Of a DNA stretch of 64,000 nucleotides, positions 22,358 through 32,040 are shown one piece after another. This DNA is from Nemertoderma westbladi. Its lineage: Eukaryota; Xenacoelomorpha; Nemertodermatida; Nemertodermatidae. Position 1 is the stretch's first letter, and the number at the start of each line of letters is the position of its first letter. Location: assembly GCA_032718475.1 (NCBI GenBank), contig JAUCBJ010006228.1, forward strand, positions 1 through 64,000, given 5' to 3'. The notes under the pieces were generated by a model, which saw only the letters and a program-made list of their open reading frames with translations, had not been told where the DNA came from and did not search any database. The position numbers were made by a program, and so were the translations under genes.

Positions 22358-23193
22358 AACGGGATGGCTAATGATTCACGTATAAGGCGCATTCTTTAGG
22401 AGATGCTTTGTTATCTGTCACAGTCATGCACACTACCGGTACCGCACAATACTGCACACTGATCTGCCGACCTTCACTAATTTTAGTCACATATAAAGAG
22501 AACAGCAATTGACCCATGTAGTGCCTATGAAATAGCAGTAGATTCACTCCAAAACCAATATCATATAAGTCGCAATTGCTATATGTAACCGGTCTCTTAC
22601 CTTCAGTATATCAAGAAGATGGGGTTTTATGATTATTTCTCGATATTATCCAAATATAACAATTTTCCATCGACAGATACAATTAACAACCAACAGTAAA
22701 TAGCAGTAAAATAATGCGGTGAAAGATATGTATAGCATTTGACAGGCAGGATAACAGTTATACGTTCCGGTAATCAAAGCCATTCTAATGTTTTGGCTAA
22801 AGTCTGAAACAGAATAATTCCATAGCCGATGTTCATGGCATCAGGAAAACCAACACACTGAAACCTGTGGGCTGTTGTAGGCAGCTTTCAACACAAAGAG
22901 AAATAGCTCTCATTGGCAGAACTCTAGATTCTATAGGTTCCACGAACGTCTAAATGCCAAACCTCCCTAGCCTTTTCAGCCCATAGCCAACACAAGGCTA
23001 AATCGCTCTGATTGGTCGATCATTGTTCTGATTGGTTAATCGAACAGAACAAAGAGGCCATACGTACAACAAATCGGCCAATCAGCCAGCAGAATGCATC
23101 ACTCGAGCAAGGCAGTTTTAGAGTATTTGAGCGCATTGAGGGAAACTGGATTGCGGAGAAAAAGGGCCAGTTACATCCCGCAAAAGCTTTTAC
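22358..23193. other. Right part of element X, no gene
   Basis: Non-coding. No tRNA, protein or terminal-repeat signature beyond the target duplication at its end. Confidence 0.5.
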
Positions 23194-23251
23194 AGTTTGG
23201 TTAGAATTATCCAATACGGTACTATTAATATTAAAGTTATCTACTGTATTA

Positions 23252-24643
23252 TTACCCCCCCCCCCCCCCCCCGCCCGTACGGTCACACCAGTCTTGGGTC
23301 TGTCGTGCGGTCCCTGTAAGTGGGGTATTAATAAACATTTCCACAGCCCTTTGCTCCTCGTAAATACTCGAGCCAGTCTCGCTCTCTGACAATCCCATCT
23401 GCGCCAGTTCAAGTCGGCGCTTCTGTTTGGCTTGATATTGAATAAGCCCTCTTTGGCGGGCATGTAAATCATCCCGCACACGCTTCCCCGTTGCCTTTCT
23501 TTCCAGATCCTCCCACGCACTCCGATCGGCTAATTCCACCTCTCTCGCAACTCTCTCCAGTCGTCTCGCCTCGGGCTCTTTTCGCTTGCTCTGCTCTCTC
23601 GCCTCACGCTCTTCATGTCTATTCTGCTCTCTCGCCTCACGCCCTTCTTGCTCCTTCCTTTCTATCCTCCCTATTTCCTCGCACTCCTTAAAGCTTCTCG
23701 CGGCCTTCTCGGCCCTCTCTCTGTTCTCTCTAACCAGTTCCATTTCCTCCTCTAATAGCGCACTCCCTTCCTCTAACTGTCTCTCTATTTCTCTCTGGTC
23801 TAGCGCCGCCAGATCGAGTTGGCACGCCAGATTTATTGCCGTCACCCGTCTTTCCTTTGCAGAGGATGTAGCAGACTTATCGGTTGTGACGGACTCTCTC
23901 CGCCCTCCCGTCCTACTGACTTTCCCCCGCCTCCCGGAACTTCCTCTGACCGACGAGACCGAATCCTCGGGGTTAACCTCGCATTCGCCCTCCTCAGGGC
24001 TCCTCCAACCCACTAATTTTACTCCCCGGGCATCGACTAAATATGGCCCTATGTACACTACGCTAGGTTTCATACCCCTACATTCCCATAGTTCGAACAG
24101 TTCGCTGGCAACCCCTCTCGCTCTCTCATCGGCTAGTTCTCCCTGCCCAAAACGCATTAGGTAATCAAAATGTCTGTTCGACTCACCTAGTCGTTTCTTC
24201 AATTTCACCTCGTCTAACTTCACCCCTCCTTTGGCCTCTCTCAACTGCTTTCGGGTCGCGGCGTCGGCTCGTCGGAGCCGGTCGCTGACCCCGACGTCCT
24301 CGTCGCCGACATCTCCTTTATTCCTCCGGGTCCGGCGTCGTACCGGCGGCCCCACCATCGCCGTTCCGGTGGGCCGTCCGTCGCCCTCGGCCTGTGGCTG
24401 GCCGGCGACATCGGCATGTCGACCGCCGCTGTGTGTCGACTCGTCTCTCTCCTCTCCCGACTCGTCTCTCCCTCCTCTCGACTCGTCTTCTGGTTGTAGA
24501 CGGCCCCCCTCATCTTTGGTTGCCGGGTCGCCCATTATCGATGGGTCCGGCGTCGTGGGTCTATACCGTCGCGTCGCGGCCTCGGGGATCGTTAGGTCGC
24601 CGTCCGGGGTCCGCGGCGGTGTCGTCTCTCCTGTTCGACTCAT
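23252..24643 (-). CDS. Element B Gag N-terminal ORF
   Basis: 463-residue ORF starting 110 nt after the 5' LTR. A P/T/D/R-rich start (TPDGDLTIPEAATRRYRP), a conserved core (LKKRLGESNRHFDYLMRFGQGELADERARGVASELFEL) visible in A as well, a region LACQLDLAALDQREIERQL, then a long E/R/K-rich coiled coil (residues about 290-410), and an end at an 18-nt G-run encoding polyglycine. The next region (Asn-rich) is in another frame. Inferred to be the matrix-like or assembly part of Gag; no known domain recognised. Confidence 0.7.
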   Translation of the reverse strand: MSRTGETTPPRTPDGDLTIPEAATRRYRPTTPDPSIMGDPATKDEGGRLQPEDESRGGRDESGEERDESTHSGGRHADVAGQPQAEGDGRPTGTAMVGPPVRRRTRRNKGDVGDEDVGVSDRLRRADAATRKQLREAKGGVKLDEVKLKKRLGESNRHFDYLMRFGQGELADERARGVASELFELWECRGMKPSVVYIGPYLVDARGVKLVGWRSPEEGECEVNPEDSVSSVRGSSGRRGKVSRTGGRRESVTTDKSATSSAKERRVTAINLACQLDLAALDQREIERQLEEGSALLEEEMELVRENRERAEKAARSFKECEEIGRIERKEQEGREAREQNRHEEREAREQSKRKEPEARRLERVAREVELADRSAWEDLERKATGKRVRDDLHARQRGLIQYQAKQKRRLELAQMGLSESETGSSIYEEQRAVEMFINTPLTGTARQTQDWCDRTGGGGGGG

Positions 24644-24660
24644 TGCTTTACTAACTAGCT

Positions 24661-24712
24661 GGCAGTTCTGGCAGTGTGGCAGTTTGGCAGTTCCGGCAGT
24701 TTGGCAGTTTGG
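24661..24712 (-). repeat. Short tandem repeat in element B leader
   Basis: Five to six copies of an 8-9-bp unit (GGCAGTTTG or variant; AACTGCC on the sense strand) between the 5' LTR and gag. In retroelements this is where packaging and dimerisation signals sit; a role here is only a guess. Confidence 0.6.
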
Positions 24713-24752
24713 TTTTCTATCACTGTTAGAGCGGCTGCTAGGATTCTATCAC

Positions 24753-25317
24753 TGTGACGGGATCTACGGATCCCGATTTATCCGTTTGGGTCTTCAATCT
24801 ACGCGTCCCCGCCGTGTATGTGAAAAGGTTCGTCAAGAGTTCTGATGTTCGATAATATATATAAAGCAGTAAGGGTATAATATAATTGATGTAGCACAGT
24901 TGAATGATTACTGGTTACCGGTAGATAAGTATTACATAAAGTGGCGTTAGTGGACGGTGATAGAAGTTCCCGTTCTGCCCTGACTGCACTGACTAGCGAA
25001 AGTGAATGAATAACATGATTACTGTTAATATATTGCACCAGTTGGCCGCATTACACTACTCAGCCGATGCCTTCCCCCCATTGGCTAATAACTCACTTCT
25101 CACCCTCCCATCTCCCTGGGAGTACTTCCCCCGCTGCTGTCTCTCTCTCCCTCCCGGAGGTGTAACCTCTGACCCCTGCTGTGTGTGTTCCCTTTGGGGC
25201 CTGTTGCCCCTGCTTATTGGGGTGACACGAGGTTGATTGGTAACCAACCTCGTGCTCCCAATATTGCTTAAAACCAACTCTGTGTGGGTCAGGTTAGCGG
25301 AATTTAATACGCTAACA
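24753..25317 (-). repeat. Element B 5' LTR
   Basis: 565 bp, nearly identical to 9168-9731. On the sense (minus) strand it begins TGTTAGCG and ends CCCGTCACA. The sequence following it, GTGATAGAATCC, does not start with the usual TGG of a tRNA primer-binding site. Confidence 0.9.
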
Positions 25318-26163
25318 GAGAGGGTGGCGAGAAACTATAGGGAGCAGGAGGAGAGAGAGATGAATGAGCGTAAAGAGCGCAAGGAGCGGGAGGCAAGAGT
25401 GGAAAATGAGCGCAACATGCGGGAGGCTGTGAGAATTGAGAGGGAGGTGAACGAGCATAGAGAGCGGGAGGTGAGGGAGGTGAATAAGCGTAGAGAGCGG
25501 GAGGCGAGGGAGGCAGAATTGGCCGATCAGAGTATGAGGGAGGATAGAGAAAGAGAGAGGGCGGGCAAGCGCTTGCAGGATGACATGCATACCCAGTTGA
25601 GGGGGTTAATGCAGTACCAAGCGAAGCAAAAGCGCCGGTTAGAACTGGCAAAAATGGGTTTATCGGAGAGTGAGGCTGGTTCGGGTAGTATTTATGAGGA
25701 ACCAGAGGTGATGGAAACCTTTGTTAACCCTTACTTACAGGTACCGGATGAAAGACCCAAGACTGGTGTGACCGTATGGGTGGGGGGGGGGGGGGGTAAT
25801 AATAATAATACATTTGGTGAAGTTAATATTAATAGTACCGTAATAGATAACCCTAATCAAACCTTTCTTACAGGAAATAATATTTTACCTGGTCGCAGTA
25901 ACACTAATATTGGTGTGCAAAATAATTTAAATGATAATATAAATAATGTAGGGCAAAATAATTTTAATAATTTAAATAGCAATAATTCAAACAATAATAT
26001 AACAAATAACGGTGGAGAAAATAATCAAAATAATGCAATTAATAACGCAGTGGACCAGGGCGAGACTATTAACGGTGCAATTAATACAAACGTAGGGGGA
26101 ACAAGCGGTGTGACCAATGAGAGCCTACAAGGCCACGCAGTTGCGCCGGGAGGAGCGGGGTGA
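25318..26163 (+). CDS. Element A Gag N-terminal region, part 2 (coiled coil and Asn-rich domain)
   Basis: Continues the frame of 9167 once B and one GAGAG are removed (ERAE then RVARNYREQ). About 130 residues of E/R-rich coiled coil, LMQYQAKQKRRLELA, a 15-nt G-run (polyglycine), then about 100 residues very rich in Asn (NNN, QNN, NINN patterns) ending near VAPGGAG. The Asn-rich part has the composition of prion-like domains. Unlike in B and C, here the coiled coil and Asn-rich parts are in one frame through the G-run. Confidence 0.7.
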   Translation, partial: ERVARNYREQEEREMNERKERKEREARVENERNMREAVRIEREVNEHREREVREVNKRREREAREAELADQSMREDRERERAGKRLQDDMHTQLRGLMQYQAKQKRRLELAKMGLSESEAGSGSIYEEPEVMETFVNPYLQVPDERPKTGVTVWVGGGGGNNNNTFGEVNINSTVIDNPNQTFLTGNNILPGRSNTNIGVQNNLNDNINNVGQNNFNNLNSNNSNNNITNNGGENNQNNAINNAVDQGETINGAINTNVGGTSGVTNESLQGHAVAPGGAG

Positions 26164-27245
26164 ATAAACCCAGTGAGGGTAGAGATAATGCGTCGACTAG
26201 AGGGGAGCATAGGGGCAAAGTAAGAGGTGACGGACAGGAGGGGGGGCTACGGGTACCCCACCACAAGCGATTAGACGGGGGGGGGGGGGGGGCGGGAATG
26301 TCAAACAAGCATCGACAGGTAATGTGTGCGGTGAGTTGAGTGAACCGTGGCACCCGATCGGCGGGTGAGAGGGGAGGGGGGGGGCTAGAGAATGTCCCAC
26401 AAGCGTCGGCGACAATGCGCGCGGCGAGTTAAGTGAGCCTTGGCACCCGACGACAGAGGATAGTAGGGGGACTGCGAATATCACCAAGGCCATCCAACCG
26501 GGCGAGCGCGAAAACATCGAGCCCAGTCGGATGACGGAAGAAGAACCGTGGAGTTTATCCGGGAGGTCGAAGCGAGATCTCACGAGGGAGAGCGCTGCAC
26601 TGGAATCAGATGAGGCGAGGAGAAGCGAGGAAGCGTTGCTACAAGCAACCGGAAGGGAAGGTTGGACAGTGAACCATCAGTAGTCGAGATGGAGACAGAG
26701 AACTGGTGGGGTCGTACTCCGGGAGATTGCCATCGTCCTGGAGAAACACAACCTGGTGAAATACACCACACACCGGGAGAGCGGTACAGAGTGTACCGGT
26801 ACAAGTATGAAGACAGGAGAGGGGATCGGAGGGAAACTTCCCGTCGGAACGTAGCTGCCGATCGAGAATATGGTAGTAGCGGGGGGGACTTCTTGGGATA
26901 CTCGAGAAGATTAAACTTCGGTCCGGAAGGACACAGGCAGACTGCAGGACATACTGTAGGCCTTACTGCACATACTATAGGCCATGCTGGGAGAGATAGT
27001 GTAGGCGATAGGATAGCGCGGACAATGGGATTAATCCCGGAGGTCACAGCATACATACCGGTGCGGTCGGCAGGCAAGAAGTGGATAGGCCTATACTGGT
27101 ACCTGCACACCAGTATGACTATAACATGCAGGGATATAATATATACCCAGGGGGGGGGGAGGTATTGCCGATAGGTGTATGGGCCCCAACATGATAACAT
27201 CAACCCCAGTCCAAACGGTAACAGGGGGGGGGGGGGGGGTGCAGG
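26164..27245 (+). pseudogene. Element A Gag Arg-rich linker
   Basis: Aligns with the R/E/S-rich central Gag of B and C. The clearest frame is 26662-27174 (SEPSVVEMETENWWGRTPGDC, RLNFGPEGHRQTAGHTVG). Frame breaks around the G-runs at 26278-26293 and 27225-27239. No enzymatic motif. Confidence 0.6.
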
Positions 27246-28424
27246 GTGACATTCCCCCATTACAGTATCAGCAATACACGCAACCAAGAACAAAAAACCC
27301 AAACCCATCAGACCAAAATAAGTCGTGCGGCACGGGGACTGTTACCCCCAATGATATATCCAACGCAAGGAAAGTCGACGGGCCCGACAGGTGAACAGCA
27401 CCCAACAGCAAGGGAGTCTGTATCCCTACCATCGAGCGTGCTGGAAGTACAAGCGATGGGAATGGCAACACTCATCGACGCACTGATGACCAGGATCGAG
27501 GTACCGCCAATGGAGCCATTCAAATTCGATGGTAGTAAGCCAGAGGAATATCTGCAATTCCAGCATATGTACAGCAATGAAATTTTAACGAAGAACTTGA
27601 TGCAGGCGGAGTGCCTTAAATACTTACAAGTCTACACAGGGGGGCCAGCATACGACATCGTGAGGCAATACCAAGGTATTGAAGGAGGATTCACGACTGC
27701 ATGGCGAGCCCTGGACAGGGAATTTGGGCATCCTGCGAAGATTATCCGACAAACCTTAAGGGGAATAACATCAGGCGGACTACAGGATAACCCTGTCAGC
27801 ATTAAAACCTTCGCGAATAAAGTAAAAAAGGCGCTAATTGTATTAAAGACCCTAGATGCACCTTACGAACTCAACACATCGAATAACATCACTACAATAG
27901 CGCAGGCACTACCGATCTGGCTGAGGAACAAGTGGAGAAAGATCGCCTTCTCCACCCGGGAGAAGAAAGGTGCGGAGCCAGGGCTGGAGGAGTTATCGAA
28001 CTTCCTTAACTATGAAGCGGAATTGATTACAGCTCTAGTCTACAGCGAGGACAGTTTGGGGAAGGCGCCAAAAGCTGAATACAACAGGTCTAAACCCGAA
28101 CACAGTGCGGCGAATGCACTATCAAAAATAAGACAATCACTACAATACGCGGCAACTCAGGGGACTTGTAGTCCACAAGCAGCTGGGAGTAGGGCCACAC
28201 CGTGGCAGGGACAGAAACAAAACAACAATACAAACAAAAACAATCCCAATACCACCAGTAGGCCGAGTCCAAATAACCAAAACACTAAACCACTAGATAT
28301 GAATCTACGCACAATAGGTGAAGCGCTATACAAGGAACGCTACAATCCAAACTACAAATGCCAATTACATAAGAACGGATTCCACAAGACCATGAACTGG
28401 CAAGCATTGGCAGGCGTTGCTTAA
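27246..28424 (+). CDS. Element A Gag capsid ORF
   Basis: 392-residue ORF colinear with the C capsid: IDALMTRIEVPPMEPFKFDG, LMQAECLKYLQVYTGGPAYD, ALDREFGHPAKIIRQTLRG, NKWRKIAFSTREKKGAEPG, then an N/Q/T-rich C-terminal tail. Pao-type capsid (DUF1759-like), which forms the particle shell. It ends early at MNWQALAGVA by a frame change just before the second zinc knuckle (ICHRCVVGGHWKDEC at about 28455-28500). Confidence 0.8.
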   Translation: MTFPHYSISNTRNQEQKTQTHQTKISRAARGLLPPMIYPTQGKSTGPTGEQHPTARESVSLPSSVLEVQAMGMATLIDALMTRIEVPPMEPFKFDGSKPEEYLQFQHMYSNEILTKNLMQAECLKYLQVYTGGPAYDIVRQYQGIEGGFTTAWRALDREFGHPAKIIRQTLRGITSGGLQDNPVSIKTFANKVKKALIVLKTLDAPYELNTSNNITTIAQALPIWLRNKWRKIAFSTREKKGAEPGLEELSNFLNYEAELITALVYSEDSLGKAPKAEYNRSKPEHSAANALSKIRQSLQYAATQGTCSPQAAGSRATPWQGQKQNNNTNKNNPNTTSRPSPNNQNTKPLDMNLRTIGEALYKERYNPNYKCQLHKNGFHKTMNWQALAGVA

Positions 28425-29275
28425 ACAAGATCAGGTAGCCTACACTGGTATGAATGGAATATGTCATCGATGCGTGGTAGGAGGACACTGGAAGGATGAA
28501 TGCCAGGAACCACCAATAATATATGCCGAGACTGATTAGACTGGAGGAATACCGCCGATAGATGAGTCAGGAGGAGAAGTAACAGCAAGAGAGTGGGCAT
28601 CGGAGAATGGATTCGACGTAGAAGATCTAGAGGCGATGGGATGGAACATAGATGTTCCAGGCGAGTATCGGTATGAGGATGGAGAAGAGTTGACGGTGAG
28701 ATATCCGGAGAGATGTCTGGAACAGACGCCGGTCCAGTTGAGAAGCATACCGATGGGGAGGTGGTCGAATGAGAAGACAAGATGGAAAGGGAGAGTATGT
28801 AGGAAGATTAGACCAATGGCGGAGAAGCCGATGATGAAGCGTGACAAAGGAGATAGGAAAGTTGGAGGAGAAGTGTTACATGCACATGGGGCTGGCAGAG
28901 TGCGAGGGAGCATCAAAAGGTAAGCCATTATGCGTACCGAAGGATGACCGGGGGTCATCGGGGGCTTTAACGCCAGCGCACATATTGAAGGGGAGGCCAG
29001 CAGAGGTGGCATGTACCAGTGAGGATGACATGAAGGGCGGCGGCGGCATTCTACCGCCAAGTGACGACAAGATGGAGGGTGGCATTTTGCTGCCAGGGGA
29101 CCATGAGGAGACCAGTGAGATGATGGAAAGACCCGATTTAAGGGTGGAGGAGAAGGGAAGGTCAACTCCAAGAGAGTTGGAATTGACAAGGAGAGTGTGG
29201 CAAAGAGTAAGAGTACTTACAGGGGGGCAGTGGGAGAGTTGCCTGCTGGAAGAATCACCCTTAGGTTGTTGAGTC
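28425..29275 (+). pseudogene. Element A zinc knuckle and 'EWA' module
   Basis: After the CHRC..GHWKDEC knuckle and a TAG at 28537-28539, the frame reads the same module as in B: EWASENG, LEAMGWN, EYRYEDGEE, EKTRWKGRVC, then after a frameshift near 28900 PAHILKGRPAEVA and PRELELTRR. Protease, RT, RNase H and integrase are absent. B keeps its protease while A does not, so the two copies reach the module through different upstream junctions. Confidence 0.7.
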
Positions 29276-29282
29276 GTCCAAT

Positions 29283-29419
29283 AAGTTGGACTGAGGGGGG
29301 ACAAAGATGGAAGAGTTAGATCCGTAGAAGTGAAGATCGGAGGAAAGATAGGGGCCAAAGATAAGAAGACCTACAGGAGGTCGGTAGGAAAGTGTTGCCT
29401 ATTGGAAGGGTCGCCTTAG
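29283..29419 (+). pseudogene. Element A remnant of pol C-terminus
   Basis: Translates as DGRVRSVEVKIGGKIG, KTYRRSVGKCCLLEGSP and stop, matching the last 38 residues of the C polyprotein. It shows that the module of A occupies the place of a deleted pol rather than lying beside it. Confidence 0.8.
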
Positions 29420-29520
29420 AGTTGAGTCATCCAATATATTGGACTGAGGGGGGTGGGAATGAGGGCGAGATGCCCTTCCCACACATAAAAATAAAAAAAT
29501 AAAAATTAATATATATTTTG

Positions 29521-29620
29521 GAGTATGGTAGATAGTGGATAGATAGATGGTAGATAGATGGTAGATAGTAGATAGAGAAAGTGGATAGATAGATAGATGG
29601 TGGATAGTAGATATTAGTAG
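29521..29620 (+). repeat. GATA / GATGGTA microsatellite in element A
   Basis: Runs of GATAGATAGATGGTAGATAG between the pol remnant and the downstream ORFs, where B and C carry hairpin arrays. Confidence 0.8.
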
Positions 29621-29639
29621 GTAGTTACAAATTATTTAC

Positions 29640-29890
29640 GTCGGAAGGGTACAATAATGTATCAACGTACCTAATTTACGTAGCGTAGAACTTGTGGGCA
29701 CTGAGGGCCCCACGTGAGGAATTGTGGGTATGTACAAATACCGCAGTAGAAGGGTACACAGTACCATAGGACTTGTGGGCACTGAGGGCGCCACGTGAGG
29801 AATTGGGAATACCATAGTAGAGGGGTACACAGTACCGTAGAATTTGTGGGCACTGAGGGCACCACGTAGGGAAGAGGGGGGCACGTGGGT
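29640..29890 (+). repeat. Tandem repeat (about 70-80 bp, three copies) in element A
   Basis: CTTGTGGGCACTGAGGG followed by CCACGTGAGG-type sequence starts at 29691, 29772 and 29843. Each unit also contains GGTACACAGTACC-like inverted arms, recalling the B and C hairpins. Non-coding. Confidence 0.75.
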
Positions 29891-30075
29891 ACAGTAGGAT
29901 AGACTATGTAGGCCGCACGAAACAGACTACTGTACCGCACAGCCTGTAATGTAGGTATAGGCTATTGTTGCAGAGCCAGAAAGCTATCTGGTAGAAAGCT
30001 AGTGCAGTAATAAAAAAAATTTATAGCTAGTCTTCTCTGTACACAAGTAGAGGGGTTACTTAAGTAAGTATTCCG

Positions 30076-30763
30076 GTGACAGTTATTAATAGCACAGGAA
30101 GGGGGAGTGTAAATAATAACAAAATTAGGAAATCAATAAATCATAGCAAATGGGGAGCGAGACCAGGAAAGCAGGAGATATATCAGTTCCGAAAGGGAGC
30201 GATAAAGATATATCAGAAGAGATATATCTTACAGGAGGACTGGATAATGATAGGTTTATTAAACTTATTCATTACCGTGGTTATCAGAAGAGAGCCGACG
30301 GCGTTTCTACTATCAGGAGCACCTCTGAATCACAGGAGAGCCTTTAAGGTGGCCTTTGAAGGTCTTGTAGACCACCCGGGGCTGAAGAGCGAGTTGGTAT
30401 TCTTCGATACCCGGCACCTAGTGGACAGAGGGGTAGACACACCGTACAAGAGGTGGAAGAAGCTGGAGGCGGATAAAGACGACGAGAGGAGACTGGATGA
30501 GGTTGCGAGGAGAAAAAGGAGGGAGGCAGCGGAGAGAGAAGCGGATATAAGTGGAGTGGAATATGAGTTCGAAGCCCAGAACGAACCTGGACGAACTGAG
30601 GTGGGGATCGGAGAACTCAGGCGAGTTTCTGGGGGACGAACTGGGATGGATGGAAGAATCACCGAAACAGTCGACATCGGGATTGCAAGCAATGCCCATG
30701 GCAGGCGGCTCTGAGGGCGATGTTGGAAGGAAGAGACGGAAGGAGTTAGAAGGATGGAAAGTC
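30076..30763 (+). pseudogene. Element A zinc-knuckle ORF, N-terminal part
   Basis: The frame open from 30076 matches the C ORF at 52531-54177: LLNLFITVVIRREP, FLLSGAPLNHRRAFK, LVDHPGLKSE, YKRWKKLEADK. It ends at LEGWKV where the inverted-repeat element starts. In another frame, 30145-30205 keeps the last 15 or so residues of the exonuclease ORF (QESRRYIS), so the overlapping layout is conserved in A; the rest of the exonuclease is missing. Confidence 0.7.
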
Positions 30764-31269
30764 AAAAACATTAAGGGAAATGAGCAGGTTACAGTGGCGG
30801 TGTTTTCGAACCAAAACAATAAACTATACATTATTTCACTTGCGTTCAATTAACGCTGAAGATCACTATTTTCACTTGCGGCCACTATCTGTGCAGAGTA
30901 GATGTAAATATTGTCGGGTCATAATGCTGAAACTTGATGTCACTGTGATCTCAATTGACATGTGCGACTTGCAAGTCGTATCGACTCGACAGAGAGTGTC
31001 CTCCAATACAATGGAAACCAAAGGGACATAGAATCTACTAAAACAGAGGAGCACACCCCTACGGTCCTGTTTGTTACTGGGATTATTGGTTCCCTCAATC
31101 TCGTCCCGACATGGGATTTGGTTGCGGCAATTATTGCTTAAGTTTTAGGAAGAATGTAAATAATATACAACATAGAGAAACAAGCAATAGGCTAAATTGA
31201 ATGAACCACGTTGTAATATTATACCGGTATAACTTGGATATGACTACCCCATGATTTGTAATATACTGT

Positions 31270-32040
31270 AGTGTCATTTTATGACGACATGGAGCCCCCA
31301 CCCCCAATTATTTTACAAAATCCTTATCATATTCCTATCCGAAATTTGCAATACAACTAGTCGCTTTCGCTCACCGTCGCTTTCACAATGATTTTCGATT
31401 TTGCCTTACAATTTTTTTAATTATACATTATTAGGAAGGGATCTTGGGGTCTTAACCTCGAATGATAACTTTATTTTACCGAAAATATCTTATCATTTTT
31501 ACTATCAATTTTTTTTATAAGCGTTTAAAAAAGTTTACACAAAATTCTAGAACGTGTTATTTATTTTATAAGTTGGTTGGCAACAGCGGTATTCCTATCC
31601 AATATATCTATTGCGTAGCTATTCATACATAAACAAAATGTTCCATAACATTCAGCGAACGATACTTCTTGCAATCTTTGAACGCATATATCTCAGCTAT
31701 TTCTCCACGAAATTGTTAAATTGCTAAATATTTCGAATCCTTGCAACGCAAGCATTCTAATGATATGAAAAATTTACGACTAATGTGAAGAATGGCCACG
31801 ATACGGAGGGTGCAATTTCGCAAAAGACACTTTTTTAAAACGCTTATAACAAAATTTTAAGTCAAAATCGAAAATTCTTGCTTCATGGGGTCATCGACGG
31901 TGAGTGGAACTAGTGGTGTTTCAAATTGCAAGCAATATGATAAAGATTTGTAGAAAAACATTTTATTTGGTGGGGGGGAGGGGGGGGGGGGGGGGGGGGG
32001 GGTTCCGTGTCATCAGAAAATGACACAATATTACGGGTCA
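31270..32040. repeat. Nested foldback structure
   Basis: TGTCATTTTATGACGACATGG near 31273 mirrors the sequence near 32005-32030, and 31311-31372 mirrors 31889-31952 (arms around AACTAGT and TCACCGTC). Includes a G-run of about 25 nt at 31980-32002. Confidence 0.55.
31675..31905 (+). repeat. Interspersed repeat with copies at 32390-32640 and 46085-46300
   Basis: Shared blocks: CTATTT.TC.ACGAAATT, ATATTT.GAATCC, ACGACTAATGTGAAGAATGGC, GACACTTTTTTAAA.CGC. Non-coding; family unknown. Confidence 0.6.

Larger units (their letters stand above)
18263..23193. mobile_element. Non-coding element X inserted in element B gag (hosts a LINE)
   Basis: The Gag sequence stops at 23198 and resumes at 18258. 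AGTTT is present at both sides (18258-18262 and 23194-23198), a 5-bp target duplication, and removing the insert restores the alignment with C (NQTFI.GN). Without the LINE it is about 1.16 kb (18263-18587 plus 22358-23193). Ends GTGTTCGCGCTTTT and, reversed, GTAAAAGCTTTTGCG are only weakly alike. No ORF. Class not determined. Confidence 0.65.
9168..25317 (-). mobile_element. BEL/Pao-family element B (nested, non-autonomous)
   Basis: Complete LTR element of 16.15 kb (about 11.2 kb without its own insertion X). LTRs at 9168-9731 and 24753-25317, both TGTGACGG...GCTAACA on the plus strand, flanked by the 5-bp duplication GAGAG (9163-9167, 25318-25322). A purine tract (GGGGGGGAG on the minus strand) abuts the 3' LTR. 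Order on the minus strand: Gag N-terminus, Asn-rich region (split by X), R-rich linker, capsid, zinc knuckle, protease, EWA module, hairpin array, exonuclease pseudogene, zinc-knuckle ORF. RT, RNase H and integrase are absent. Confidence 0.9.
7516..30763 (+). mobile_element. BEL/Pao-family element A (non-autonomous, 3'-truncated, host of B)
   Basis: A plus-strand LTR element made of 7516-9167 and 25318-30763, interrupted by element B. Parts in order: 5' LTR; Gag N-terminal region; Asn-rich region; capsid; zinc knuckle; the 'EWA' module in place of protease and pol; a scrap of the pol C-terminus; GATA repeats; a scrap of the exonuclease ORF; and the start of the zinc-knuckle ORF. It ends where the inverted-repeat element at 30764 begins; no 3' LTR is in the window. 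Removing B and one GAGAG restores an open frame across the junction, so B inserted into a pre-existing gag. Confidence 0.85.
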
